A DNA stretch of 64,000 nucleotides from Aphidius gifuensis (taxonomy: Eukaryota; Arthropoda; Insecta; Hymenoptera; Braconidae). The notes under the pieces are model-generated. The model saw nothing but the letters and a program-made list of their open reading frames with translations, was not told the origin of the DNA and did not search any database. The stretch lies in assembly GCF_014905175.1 (NCBI RefSeq), contig NC_057791.1, positions 3,534,001-3,598,000 of the forward strand. Reading direction: 5' to 3'. The position numbers and the translations under genes are program-made. Positions 40,309-53,221 of this stretch are shown here, piece by piece (positions within the stretch are counted from its first letter, which is position 1; the number at the start of each line of letters is the position of its first letter).

Positions 40309-40347
40309 CAGACGATTGTTATAAATAATTATTACAACAATCGTCTG
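40309..40347. repeat. Inverted repeat / hairpin
   Basis: CAGACGATTGTT at 40309-40320 and AACAATCGTCTG at 40336-40347 are perfect inverted copies. Pairing continues imperfectly through the AT-rich spacer, giving a hairpin of about 19 bp with a very small loop. Confidence 0.8.
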
Positions 40348-42247
40348 AAGAAATTAAAAAAAAAAAAAAAAGTATAAATACATCAATCTTCTTGAATTTT
40401 GTTTGACCTGAATTGATATTTGATGATGCAAGAGTTTAAACAGTCACAATAAATGCGGGGATTGTTTTGGTGTATTGTTGATGTATCGTTGGTACTGGAC
40501 CATTGTTTAAAACTAAAGACAAAACATCAAGGACGATGATACAACAAACAGCCGGGTGTGTCGATTGTCCTAAAGCGGAAAAAAATATCTAACGAGCCAA
40601 GACACTGCTTAGCCAACATTGTTATATCAGTATAAAAAAAAATATAAATAAATAAATAACCGGAAGTGTAAAATTTTATTCATTGAATTAAATAACTTTT
40701 TTTTTTTCATCCATTAAAATTATAATATTATAATTTAATAATCAAGAAAAAGATATTAATCTCAAAACAATAGAATTTTTAAAAAAAGAAAACAATTAAA
40801 TATCTGCTAAAGCTTTAATAGAAAATTTTTAATAAAATAGCGGTCTTTCTCATTATTATTATTATACAATTTTAAATATTAATGAATTTTTTTTTTTGCT
40901 TTTATTATCCTGAGATTCGAGAGATTATAATATTTGGGGTGTATGAATATAAAAACGAGTGGAGAAAAAAATATTTAATCACGTTTGTTTCATTTCTGCT
41001 TGAGGATATTTTTATTTTACCTGAACAATGTTGAATAAATAATATTTTCAAAATGTATTTAAATAAATAAATAAAAAATTTATATATTTATATATATAAA
41101 CAATTGTTATTTAATATTGTTTTCTTGGGGAAAATTTGAATAGAGGAATTTGCAATTGTTTTAAAATCACAAAGAGATGATTACGACTCATCAAAATGAC
41201 CAACAAGGCATTTATATATATAACAACAAAAACGTGAACATTGTGAACAACAATAATACTAATAATAATAATACAATGTTTAACTGTAAAGCATCAATGC
41301 AATACATACTTTTGTTGGATTACGTTAGACAGTTAGTATGTTGTAAATAGTTTTATACGCATTTACGATTATTGGCGACACAAACACATGGACACCTTTT
41401 AGATGTTGTTTTTATTATTATTAATATTATTTTTGAATGCATAGTCTATAAATTGTGTATAGAGTTATATGTGAATATGTTCGAAGGATTTTTAGATGAT
41501 GACAGCAGCAGGAAAAAATTACATTTAATGTAACTTCCGAGGTAAAATATAAAGAAATTATTTTGCCGAATTCAAACGTATATATTTATAAATTATATAA
41601 AATTACATAATATAATTTATTTTAACTTACAATGTCATAGTGTGAGCTACAAAACCGCAAGTAATTTTACAAAAAAAAAATGAAATTTATAACTCGGTGT
41701 GTTTAGCCAAGTTACCGCACGCGAATTTGTGAGACAAAAAAAGATTGATCATTCGAAATATAAAAAAATGAGAACGAAATAAAAATTTAAAAAAAAAAAA
41801 AAAGAAACTGCGAGAAATTATAAAAATAGAGGAAAAAAAAATAAATAAAATCGTATATATACAGTAAATTGATCGTGTCAAATTGGAATAAATAAATAAA
41901 TTTAACATTGCTGAGACTCAATAACTAAAAAACATTTAGCTACATAAACATGTTGTACAGCGTTATATTTTTCAGTATAAAAATATGTTGTGCACGTTAC
42001 ATCCTCATTAACGTGTTGGATCGTTCGTCCCTCTGTATCGTAATTTATCTACGCGTTATATTTTATTTTTTTGTTTAATTTTGTTGTAAGGGAATAATTT
42101 TATCTAAATATTATTAAATAAATTGCAATTATTTTACAAAAATTGTACTTGTAAAAGAAACTAGACCACGTGAAAAATGTTGAATTTCGTAAACAGTTTT
42201 TACTGAATTTAAAATTTAAATAAAATACTGTTAAAATATTATCTCAC

Positions 42248-42299
42248 CTTCTAAAACAGTTGTTTTAGGAGGTTTAAAATTTTGAGGGTAGTCCTGCAA
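42248..42299 (-). other. Splice-flanked exon-like segment
   Basis: Minus-strand acceptor TATTTCAG and donor GTGAGAT bound a 52-nt segment open in one frame (LQDYPQNFKPPKTTVLE). A second acceptor six bases in (TTGCAG) would give 46 nt. It cannot be joined in frame to the 36.7 kb exon, so it would be a 5' UTR exon of RapGEF or part of another transcript. A 7-bp hairpin (CTAAAAC/GTTTTAG) lies inside it. Confidence 0.3.
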
Positions 42300-42387
42300 C
42301 TGAAATATTATATAGAAAAAAAAATTATAGATGAAAAAAAAGAGACGTCAGCCCCTAAAGATGAGAGCTTTTATGTTTCCTCTCTTT

Positions 42388-45300
42388 CACCTGTGATCCA
42401 CGTACTTGATACACGAAGTATCAAGCAGACTCATCACTTTTTCGTGCACAGCAAAAAATAAATAAATAAAAATGCTGACATAAGTTGTGATCATTCACCT
42501 GTCTATATATCTTACAAAACTTTTCACTTGTATTAATTCTCACGGAAGTTTTTCTCGTTTTCTGTTATTTTTTTTTTTAATATAATTCATATTATAACAT
42601 CATAATATTTTTCACATTAATTTCATAATATAAAAAATTAAATAAATAATATATTTTGGTGCGTTTGATCCAGGTCAACTTCTTAGAAAAATATATTTCC
42701 ATTTAATTATTTGAAAAATAGTCTGGCAATTTTATATTATTATTTTCTTTATTTCTTCTTCATTGCAATAACAATAATTGTTAAGTTTATTTTACGAAAT
42801 CGAAGGTGTTGATATATTAACCGCAAAAACCAAAAGAAATATTTTGACTCAGTGATCTCTCTTTCTATATAATCATTATCTTTTTCTTTTCTTTATAAAC
42901 AAAGCCCGTGGGATAGTTCTCATCATGTGTGTTACAATAATACCTTTCTGTTAAAATACTACACATTCCAACTCTACGTTGATTCAAATCACAACGAAAA
43001 CACTGTCCACTGACACACAAACTCGAAACTTTTTTTTTTTTTTTTTGCTTCTATATTTATCCTTAATTGTTTTTATTATTTCCTAATAAAAATATAAAAA
43101 TTTAAACATGACCTGTATAAGATAAAAGTTTAAATTAGACACCAACAAAAAATATCAAATAAAATTGATAAAAAATATATCAAATAGAATTATCAAGTAG
43201 AAAAAAAAATTAATATATAAAAATAGAACTAAAATAAATTTTTTTTAAAAATATTTTTAAATATTTCATAAGTTTTTTTTTTTTTTTTTTGCTAAAATTC
43301 ATCTCTTTGGTAAAAACAAAAGTACTTTTAAATAAAGCAGACAAAATAGAAAAAAAATATATTTAAGAAATGAATAGAAACTCATTATTTCTAGTCAATG
43401 GTTGACTATGTTTTTTTTTTTTTTTTTTTTATCTGTACATTTTTTAATTGCAACTCAATATGCAGTGAATTATGAGGGGTGAGATCAGAGGCCCTTGTAG
43501 AGTCATTTGAGGATTAAAAATAAAAAAAAATAAAAAAGTCTGTCTGCAAAAGCCTGAGTAATCGATAGACTTGTATATCAACTTGTTCAACGTTCAAATA
43601 ATCGAATGTACGAATAAACCATCACAGTGTTGATTTTTCATTATACATACATGTAATACTAATGTGTTGAATGTATATATGTACCTGTACAATTCAATAC
43701 AATACCTGTTCATATATATATGTGGATTTTCAAGTCTCGAATTTCAAACTCGCTTTACTTCTTAACGTTTTATTTTATGCTGCATGAAAGCTGAGCATGC
43801 GTGATGATGTATTATGAGTCTTAAAATTGTATTTTATATCTACCAAAAAATATTAAAATGAACAGTAAATTTTAAAAAATATAAATTGATGTTATAATTA
43901 TGTTAATATGAGTATTCAATTTTTTATTTTCATACAGGTCTTTAGTGAAAGCGTATATTGAAAAAAAAAATTATATTTGGTTCATTAAAAATTGACGATG
44001 TTGTAGGCTTCAATGAGACTAAAGAAAAATATATTTACAATAATTTTACTTGTGGTTTTAAAAATTTTTAAATAATTTATTTACGATAAGAATTTTTTTT
44101 TTAACGATCGAATGGTTGTGTTTGAAAAATAACACAATTAAATGCAATTAAATAAGCATTACTAAAAGGTTATAATAATCTTGCCACATTAAAATGGTGG
44201 AATAATAATAAAAAAAATGTGTAAAAAGCGTAAAACACAACCCTTTACGTCCATTTGCACATACACTATGCCATATGGTGTATGGCTTCTGTTCAAATGT
44301 ATCCTTTATATTTCATTTTATATATTTTAGTATATGTTTAATAATTGTTTTTTCTACATAGAAATTTTTTCAATGCACTGAAAGATTGAAACTTGAATAA
44401 TATAAATTTTATTATTGCAAAAATAATAAATTTAAACTGTTAAAAATGATTGAAAAAAAGCTCAAAAATTTAAAATTGTCTTAATTTTAAAAGTAAAAGT
44501 CTTGAATTATTAATTATTATTTTTTTTTCCATTGTGTAATATATATATTCCCTTCTTTATTATCTAAATTAAATAACACATAATTTACATGTGTGTGTGT
44601 GTGTAACATAAAACACCACATTTTATTTATAAAAAAAAAAAAATAAAATAAAATATTATATTTCTCTTTTGTAAATAAAGAGAAAAAAAAAAAAATTAAA
44701 AAATGCTCTTCCATCAGATCGATTTTATAATCAAGCTGACGTTTGATGACTTTTATTTTTTGCAGGGGGAGATTAAATTTTAAGGGTGACTTTAAGAGCA
44801 CCTGTTTGGGGGTCAAGTGAATTCACCTGTTTCAAATATAAAAAAAACATTTATTTCAACTAAATTATTTTAGTTAAAATAAATTTAAAAATTCAACGTT
44901 AATATTAATATATTGAATAATTTATAACCCATTGATTTTATTCAATTTTTTTTTTTTTTTTTAAATCAATGATTTATTATGATTATTTGAATATTTTTAT
45001 TTAATGCTACCACAACTATTCACCATTTTTAATCCATTCAAGTATTTTTATATTAAAAAATATTTTATTTATATATATATTTTTTTTTTATTACTCATTA
45101 TCAATAGTGAATGATTGATTTTTTATTCACCGACAGACTAAAATATGCACGATACTACTAGGGGCGAATGGACTCTTTTAGATGGTTATAGAATTCATTC
45201 GATATTTTATTTTATTTTTTTTTTTTTTGGACTCTACTTATGTGGAGAGAGCGATCATACCTGTCTGATATACTCCGTGGTCACGCATATATAATATTTT

Positions 45301-47071
45301 CGGACACTTCTATCGTATATACTTCCGGTTCCTCATATCGCAACACCCAACTGCCACGTGGCATACACGATGACGGCTTAAGAAATTATATATAAATAAA
45401 TATCATCATCATATATAATCGCTATGCAATTATCCGCACGTGTTTTGACTAGACAATGATCTTGAAAAAAAAAGAAAAAAATATGAAATTTTTCCTCAAA
45501 CGACAATTACTCCAATAAAATAATTACATCGACTAAATATTAATTATATCTGACGATGACAAATTACTTAAATATATTTTGAAAAAAAAAATTTTTAAAT
45601 ACTAGATATAAATAGAAAAAAATATATATATCTTATATAAAAATTGATAAAAAAAAATTCATTTACATAAATTTTATTTAAATTTAGAATTGGTTGAGTG
45701 ATTATCTTGATAGAATTTACAGGTCGTTGGAAAATAATGTATTTTTAAGGAAGGGTAAATACAAGTATAAAATTTATAAGTGAATCTTCAATTTTCAATA
45801 TCGAAAGTTAAACTTTCTTAGTATGTGTGTACATGAGAATGAGAAAAACAACCCTGTCTTCTTCAACAAGACCATCCGGCCACCCGGTACAATATTTTTA
45901 TTGTAATTTATTTTTTTTTTTGTGCTTTGTATCACATCCGGTTGATGGAACTTAAACAGAGCGAATTCGTGTGTATATATGTATAGACATGTGTTTGATG
46001 TGAAAAAAAAAAAAATTGCAAGTGTAATAATAAATAAAAGGGAAGAAAATATATTTAAAAAAAGGATGATAGCTAAAAAAAATATTGTGAAAGTATATTG
46101 ACAAGGATAAAAAATTATTTACTACGTAAAATTTGGCGCATGGCAATCCGGAAATTGGCGTGAAATTGCCGGTAAATTGACGACTAAAATTTGTCAAGAG
46201 GTATGACGAAGGAAGACGTTTAATATGAATCTATATAACATTATGTATGTCTGATAAAATCTTCAAATATTTAACGTATATAGATGTAAAAGAAAAATAA
46301 AAAAAATCTATCTAAAAATGGTGAGTTTTGATCGATTGATTAAAATTTCATTCAATATAATTATAATAAATTTTTAAATCCAAATATTTTTTTATACTTG
46401 AAAACAATGCTTTTATATGCTACAAAAATTTATTTTAAATAAATTTCAATATATACATGTGCGTGTGTGGAGATGAGACAGGAAGAGGTCAAGAAAATCA
46501 CCGGATATCTTTTGGAGTCAGCCGCCCAAAGCTCTCAGACAAAAAGAATTCAATAGACCGATAAATTTTAAAGAAAAAATAAAAAAAAAAAAAACAGATC
46601 AAAAGACATTTGAAATTAAGATTATTTCACCTGTTCAACTGCATATCACAAAAAGCTTTTAGAAAATTCACCTGTACGCGATAAAGATCATGAAAAAATA
46701 TAGATTTATAAAACACACAAGATTTTTAAATATTTTTATGTTTATAATTGATTCAAATAAATCAAGCAACATCTGTGTAATTTAACTACCCACACATATA
46801 CACTTACAAATTTAATAAAACATTTTATTTAAATAAAATAGAAAATACGTTAAATAAAGAAAAAAATTGCCTGAGAAAAGTTGAAAATGATTTATGTAAA
46901 AGTCATGCAAGAAAGTGAGGGGTTCTTATTTTTATTATTTTTGCTAAATTTACTTGGTATGTTGTGTATGTAGTTTTGTAGTATGTTGGTAGTATAGAAC
47001 ATAGTATTATATCCTGCATATGAGAGGAAGAAATAATAAGGAGGCCAGGGAAAAATGTACGGGGACAGGTG
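42388..47071. promoter_or_regulatory. Cluster of CACCTGT E-box motifs
   Basis: CACCTGT or its complement occurs at 42388, 42496, 44799, 44824, 46628, 46669 and 47065. By a rough composition estimate well under one copy would be expected in 4.7 kb of such AT-rich DNA. CAGGTG/CACCTG is the core site of Snail/ZEB and some bHLH factors. On the minus strand several also read as weak splice donors (AG/GTGAAT). Regulatory function is inferred. Confidence 0.35.
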
Positions 47072-48091
47072 GCATGGATATAATGCGTCTAACGGCAATG
47101 CTTCTAGAAGACGTTGCATGCAATGCCAACCAATGTGTGCACAAAGTTGTTTTAAAAAAAAAAAAAAATGTAAATAAATAAATTTATAATAATCTGATGT
47201 AATAATTATCACTATAAACTATTAAAAAAAAATAATCAATTATGCATCTTTAAAATGATTTTATTTCAACTACAAAAAAAGCAGAAAAAAAAATCAAATT
47301 GTCTATTTTGTCATAATTAAAATATAATTAAAATAGTACAAGAAAAAAAAGAGTAAAATAATAAATATATAAGCAAAGAATAATACTTTTTTAAACAAAA
47401 GAAATCATAAAAAAAATTAGAGGAAAAAGAGAACAATGACTTGACGATTATTCCAAAATTTATTGAGATAAGATTTAAAAAAAAAAAAACTTTTTCAGGG
47501 CCTACAGTCATTAACGCAAAAGATAAAATCATTAATTTAATTTTTTTATTTCTTTGAGTAACTCAGGTGTATAGAAATAAATTTAAAAAATTACTTTGCA
47601 CTATATCTTGAAAGACAAGTTAGCTGAATATTAATAAACATAAATAATACAAAAAAAAATTTATTTACTATTTTTTTTTTATCAAATTCAGCAACAGTCT
47701 ATTTATTTTTATCTATCCGCATTCAACCTTGATAAATATTTCCTTGAAATAATATAAATTACCAACAAATATATTTTATATTTTCTCAATTGAGGCAACA
47801 ATTTTCCACATGGTTAATATAATCCATCTCAATTTTCATTATAAATAATATAAAAGAAAGTCGATAAAAAAAAAATATATAAAATAATTTGCCAAAAAAA
47901 AAATAAAAAAATACAAGAGTTTGATAACTTTCCTGGTTGATGGATAAAAAGGTGCGGACATTGAATAATATATCGATTAATTTCAACCCTAATATCACGT
48001 TAAAAAACCACCCCTTAAATATATCTCTCAACACCTCAAAGTAATTTTAAAAACAAGAAAAGATATAACACTTTTCTTTTTTTTTTTACAG

Positions 48092-48151
48092 GTTGCCAGT
48101 GTTAAAATAAAAGGATCTTATTTTAGAAGAAACTCATCAAGATCTCTTAAG
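48092..48151 (+). CDS. Plus-strand coding-exon candidate of unknown gene
   Basis: Twenty codons (VASVKIKGSYFRRNSSRSLK) lie between a long pyrimidine-tract acceptor (TTTTTTTTTACAG) and a moderate donor (GTATAT). Only frame 0 is open. It is phase 0 at both ends, so it could follow the 21280-21352 segment, though that would need a 26.7 kb intron. Basic and serine-rich; not recognised. The segment is short, so chance is a real alternative. Confidence 0.3.
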
Positions 48152-48432
48152 GTATATATTATTTCTCTCAGTCTTTATTTCTCTGTACATTACGCAAATG
48201 AGGATGAGCTAGTGTCTTGCCCATTGTGTACAACTTCTTTTTCTGTCCCCTTTAAACAACCACATTATGTTGGTATACCTTTATAATAATACCAGTTTCA
48301 TATATTATTATTATTATAAATGCATACAACTTGTGTGTCTCTTTTACTATCAAAAAACTCTAATATATATACTTGGTTGTTTGTTGTTTGTCCCCTCGAC
48401 ACATACACTCTTTTTATTTTTTTTTTGATCAG

Positions 48433-48537
48433 CCGTCTGTGAAGACGACGAAGAAGAAGAAGAGTTGTATATTTTTACCGTTTCGCTACGTTACGCTTCA
48501 AATGTCCAACGGAAAAATGCAAAAAAAAATACATTAA
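48433..48537 (+). CDS. Plus-strand terminal-exon candidate
   Basis: A strong acceptor (T-rich tract then GATCAG at 48432) is followed by a frame-0 reading of 34 codons and a stop, rich in lysine (PSVKTTKKKKSCIFLPF and onward). The 48092-48151 segment ends in phase 0 and could splice to it across a 281-bp intron. A second frame is also open and would encode a run of Asp/Glu, so the frame is not decided. No AATAAA was noticed close by. Tentative. Confidence 0.22.
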   Translation, partial: PSVKTTKKKKSCIFLPFRYVTLQMSNGKMQKKIH

Positions 48538-49519
48538 AATACAAAAAATAACAAGTACCAACAGTCAACTGCAGTTTTAGCCCTTTAAATTTTTGTATTT
48601 TTAAAATTATTTTCAAGAGGGTTGGTTCTTTTTTTTCTTTAATATTTCTTCACGTTTTTATTCGAAAATTCTAAGAGTCAAAAACGATACAACATTTTCA
48701 TCAGGCATAACGACCTCCTGGCCCAGTTGTAAATAAAAAAAATAAATTCATAACTCTTTCGCAAAATATTTAGATTAAATGATAGAATAGACAATAATTG
48801 TCGTGAGATATTTAAAATAATAATGATTTTGTAAATGAAGAAGAGTAGGAAATGAAAATTAAAAAAAATATAAATATATATATAAATCATCTGATGGGAA
48901 TAATAAAAAAAATATTACTTGAGAAAAATATTTTAAATTGTCAATGATGAACGGAAACATGGGACATACAATCGATTAGACTCCAATTATTTATTCATCG
49001 ATGCAAAAAGCAATTTTATCCAAGTAATATTAATGTTAAAATATATATCTCGTCATTGGACCCTTTTAGCCAATGAATAATCATCATTATTTTTTCTGTA
49101 TATTGTTAAATGAGAAAAAAAATATAAATAAAAAGTGAGTAAACACCTGCCATCATCATTAAAAAAACGAAAAAAAAAAAATAGAAAAAACTGTAAAATA
49201 TTTAAACAGGAAATCAAAAGTAATTAAATTTTTAATTCAAATTATATTTTAAATATTTAAGAGATTTTTTTTTTATCATATTTATATGTGAGTAATTGAT
49301 ATAAAATTTGGAAAATAATTTTTTTTTCTTTTGTAATATATGGATTACTCATAAACGTAAAATTTTGAGGAAAAAAAATATGAGGAATTTTATATTTTAG
49401 TACACAAGTTGGATCGAATACCAATGTATCTTTTTTACTTTTTTCCCTGTGTCTTGTCTCCCTCACTCGTAACTTTTTTACGGCCTCCCAGTCAGCCACA
49501 GGATTTCAGACCTCTTCTT

Positions 49520-49534
49520 CCCCCCCTCCCCCCC
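49520..49534 (-). other. G-quadruplex-type run on the minus strand
   Basis: Seven C, one T, seven C on the plus strand. The minus strand reads as four GGG tracts with one-nucleotide loops. It lies in the predicted first intron of RapGEF, about 0.7 kb below the promoter-like island, so the structure could form in DNA or nascent RNA. Confidence 0.6.
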
Positions 49535-49988
49535 AACTACTACAGAATTATATATTTTTTTTACGCTACGGTTTTTTTTTTTTATTATTTATTTTTTCAC
49601 CTTGATGCCCCTCGCGTGAAACAGGTATTCGTAAACTGGAGATACCAACTTATTTAACACACAATATAACCCGATTTTGCATTATTTTCATATTAGATTT
49701 TGTCATGAATTGACATTAACGTAAATTTACAATCATTCAATCAATAACAAATAACAATATGCTGTATATATTTTTCATACTCCAAAATCACTCACAATGT
49801 CAAAAACAAATGACAAAAATTAATGAGTAATATTTTCATTATTTTTGAAACATTATATTATGAAATTATTGGGTCAGTCGTAATTTGTTGAATATAAAAA
49901 ACCGTTACAATCAAGCCAACATAATTTGCATTATTTATCAAAAAAAAAAATTAATTATTCAATTTATTAAAACATTTACATACTCACG

Positions 49989-50400
49989 TTTTATATATAC
50001 TGTAATTTATTATCCTCTTGTTTATTACAAAATTTCCAAATATATAAAATCCGCATGTTATTTGTTTTTTTTTTTTTTTTAATGAAAAAACACACAAAAC
50101 ACAGTTACACTTATCAGCACAAATACACAGATTAAAAATTAAATACTTATTATAATAAAACACATAAATAATCGAGTAAAAATATGTAAATAAATAAAAA
50201 TTATAAAATGATAAGATGTTTATTTTATAATAAGCGCGCGCGTTAAAATGTTCAGATCAGCTTCGCGTGGCCGGCTGTTGTTCGTAACTTCTATGGAGTA
50301 TGGAGACACTTAATCCTCCCCACGCGACTGTCTTTTACCACCACTCCATCTTTTATCACTCGGATATTTTCGTTAAAACTCGGAAATTTATGTTTATTTT
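49989..50400 (-). promoter_or_regulatory. Probable main RapGEF promoter and non-coding first exon
   Basis: The block 50225-50370 is GC/CpG-richer than its surroundings (GCGCGCGCG at 50234-50242; CGCGTGGCCGGC near 50262). Downstream on the minus strand, 50080-50160 is GT-rich leader-like sequence, ending at a GTGAGT donor at 49988-49983. This fits a CpG-type promoter with a 5' UTR exon spliced to the ATG exon at 36.7 kb. No other minus-strand gene is available for it, since USP39 starts at 52.6 kb and ends at 50.62 kb. A plus-strand role is not excluded. Confidence 0.45.
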
Positions 50401-50623
50401 AATTTTTCATTAGACGTAAATATTTATAAATTCCCGCTTTTTTTTTTTTTCATTAGAAAAATAAATTATAAGCAAATAATTTGAATAATTTTTTATTGAT
50501 AGAAAAGATAATAGCCATAGTGTACATAAAAAAGAAAGATAAGAAATAAATTTTATTTAAACAAATAATATTACTATTATTATTAATAAATTTTATTGAA
50601 AATAATTTATAAAAATTTTAATT

Positions 50624-52600
50624 TCATTTGTTGTCAGTGTTATCTGATGGACTGTTTTCTTTTCGAAGTTCATAAATCTATTTAAAAAAAAACACGTTAA
50701 TTATGTTTGATATATTTTCAAGTATAATTATTTTTATTTAACAAACCTGTATGTAAGCTTCTGTGAGTGTTATCATTTGTGGTAATATTGGAGTAACATG
50801 AAGATCCTGTAATTCATACCATTGTCCAGAACCTCTGTGCAATACATGTACTCGATATGTACCTTGTGCAGGTTCACCATCATGAACAATGTTAGCAACT
50901 AAATCATAAGTTGTACATGGATGTTTTGCTTTTATTTCTGGTGTTAGTATATCTCCAAAATCAACATTTCTATAATCATTAAAAAATTAATATTTTAGAT
51001 ATTTTATTAATAACAAAATTAAATTAGAAAAAAATATTCTTACTTGATAGGAAAATTAACAATCGTTGGATTTTTTTCAACGAAAAATGTATTTTTTGTA
51101 AATCTCTGAAAATTAAAATTATATTAATTATATTACAATGATTTTATTATATATTTTTTTAAATAAATAATTACCTTTATGTAAAGAATTAAATATGGTG
51201 GTAATTTAGTTATCTCAAAGCGTTTCATAAAATTTTCTTTATGTGTTTTATATTCTTTTTCAGTGGTTGCATTAAATTTGTTTAAAAGTGTATACAAATT
51301 GACCTAAAAATAATTCAATTAATAATCAAATATCATCGTGTTACATATGACTATTTAAATAAAAATAATTAAATTACCTGGGGAATAATATTCTCGGTAA
51401 ATTGATCTTTAAATAATGGTGGTGGTGGTAAATCACATGTTAAATAAAGAAATGGACTTTCTTGAATAGTCTCACCATACTCAACAGTATTTAATAATTC
51501 ACTTCTTTGACTTTCTTCAAGTTCAAGTGGTGGAATTTTACGTACATGAATTCTCATATGTCCCAAAAATGTTCGATTAATAATACTTGGTTTTTCCTTG
51601 CTTTTTAATGCAAGATCAACAGTATGTAAAAAAAATGATAAAAAATCAATAGGATCACCTTTAAATAAAATAATAATATTATAATTATTATTATTTATTG
51701 TTTAAATAATATTATTATATGTAAATATTAATCATACCTTGTTCAGTAAATTTCAATTTTTTATCACTAGCTAATACAACAGCTTGTAACATTTCATGTG
51801 GACTAACATGAGCCTTAAAATTTCTTGGATTCCATAATTTTCTCATCAACTCACCAAATCTTTGTATCAATATATGCAATTTGAGTGGACTTTTAACCTT
51901 TGAATAATTTAATTCACGAAGAAAATAATTACGTAGTGGTATTACATGTGATAAACTTTGTAATATAACATTACAATAATCATTTGCTTTAATATTATTC
52001 ATTCCAACAATTCCAGCTGAATACATTGTACCATCAATTGCTCGTGAACGTTTACTACTTGTATCAAGTTCCATTATTTGTTTTTTACTAAATGTTGGTT
52101 TTAAAACATATTTTATATCATCCAATGAAGAATCAACAATTTCATAATTATCAGGTAGACAATAAAATTTTAATGTATGAAGATTTAAAAATACATGATG
52201 ACTTTCAGCAACACTGTGTGTATAAGCATATGTATTTGTTCCTCTTCCTTGAAAATATTTACCGCAAACAAGACATGCATAAACATTTATTCTTGACAAT
52301 GATACTGAGCATAATTTTTCAAAATCAAAATCCAAAAATTGACGATTTATTGTATCAAGATAAGGACACAAACGAGGTGCTTCTACTTTTTTTTTTTTAT
52401 CATAAACATTTTGATCTGTAACAATACTAAAAATTTGTAAATGTTCATATCAATCTTAACCTCTAAAAATTTACTATTACTTAAATATTATTTGTAATAA
52501 ATAAATCTGTTTATTATTTTTTTTACTTACGATCATTATCATCATCCGATTCACTAATCCGATCTGATGCGGCTCTTTTATTTGTTTTGGTTGAATCCAT
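50624..52600 (-). CDS. USP39: USP39 / Sad1-like U4/U6.U5 tri-snRNP factor
   Basis: Seven exons (52600-52531, 52415-51738, 51658-51378, 51303-51175, 51105-51044, 50969-50747, 50677-50624) join in phase to 498 codons plus stop, close to the usual size of animal USP39. An acidic/basic N-terminus is followed by a UBP-type zinc finger at about residues 59-109 (C59, C71, C74, H90, H96/97, C109). A USP fold then begins at about 161 (GMNNIKANDYCNV). The position of the catalytic Cys is Asp169, and the usual GHY histidine is replaced (QGTYRVHVL, near 427), as known for this family. The protein is therefore predicted to be inactive as a protease and to act in the nucleus in tri-snRNP recruitment and pre-mRNA splicing. 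The start ATG at 52600 lies in a short first exon, and the promoter is shared head-to-head with the next gene. TTTATT at 50592-50597 is a likely poly(A) signal. Confidence 0.95.
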
Positions 52601-53197
52601 GCTTATTATATTTTTATAAACAATAACAAATAATATTATTATTAAATGTTAAGTTTGTAGGTATATAATAATTAGACGTCAAAATAATGAGATTTTCATA
52701 GACAGTGCTAGTGTATACTGTAGAAAAAAATGAATTATTAATCAATGAAAGTTTTGACAATTAAAATTAATTATTTAATCAAATTACTGTGTATTTTTTA
52801 TGCACTTGATTCATGACACATTAATTGTTGACAGCCATTTTTATTGACATTAATGGCCGCTGTGTGTATTGTTTTTTTTTTTTCTGTTTTTTTTTTTCTA
52901 CACGAACGCTACCTATGTCAAACATTATTTCTGTCTCTCTTATTAAAATGATTGTCGAATCTCATCCTCCATTACTATTCAATGTTCATGGAATAAATGT
53001 CTCATATTTGTGTGAGCTTATTGTGTAGAAGTGTGTAGAAAAGTAAAAACGAAGCTTTAATATCGTGGGTGAGTACTCATTTTGGTTATTATATACTAAT
53101 TTTTAATATAAAAATACTTTAATAATACTAAATTGTCAATAATTAAATATCAAAATTTAATAATCATTGTATTGATATTTATTTTATTATTTTTTAG
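52601..53197. promoter_or_regulatory. Bidirectional promoter region and 5' UTR exon of the plus-strand gene
   Basis: Only about 620 bp separate the two divergent start codons (52600 minus, 53222 plus). On the plus strand a 5' UTR exon ends at 53068 before GTGAGT, and the next exon opens at 53198 after TTTTTTAG. The segment around 52900-53068 is slightly less AT-rich. The two transcription start sites cannot be placed precisely. Confidence 0.55.
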
Positions 53198-53221
53198 TAA
53201 TTTACAAATAAAAAATATAAA

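Larger units (their letters stand above)
36714..49980. other. Probable 5' UTR intron(s) of RapGEF, mostly featureless
   Basis: If the promoter at about 50.3 kb drives the long RapGEF form, this is its first intron region. It is AT-rich with several less biased patches (37.6-37.9, 42.3, 44.8, 45.2-45.4, 46.1-46.5 and 47.05 kb). Short splice-flanked frames occur there but none could be joined in frame to the ATG exon at 36713, which has an in-frame stop just upstream. Confidence 0.5.

Noticed and set aside
44787..44838. Minus-strand segment VNSLDPQTGALKVTLK after ACAG
   Set aside because: Its phase cannot be joined to neighbouring candidates and the donors inside are weak.
46473..46556. 27-codon plus-strand ORF MRQEEVKKITGYLLESAAQS
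   Set aside because: Short, with no splice sites or known homologue. GC-richer patches in this DNA often look coding by chance.
49257..49499. 80-codon minus-strand open frame beginning ADWEAVKK
   Set aside because: It starts at GTG, not ATG, sits next to the G-rich run and degrades into AT-rich translation.
51715..52421. Plus-strand and extended minus-strand frames across USP39
   Set aside because: Antisense shadow, and read-through past the exon 2 donor; the spliced model explains the region fully.
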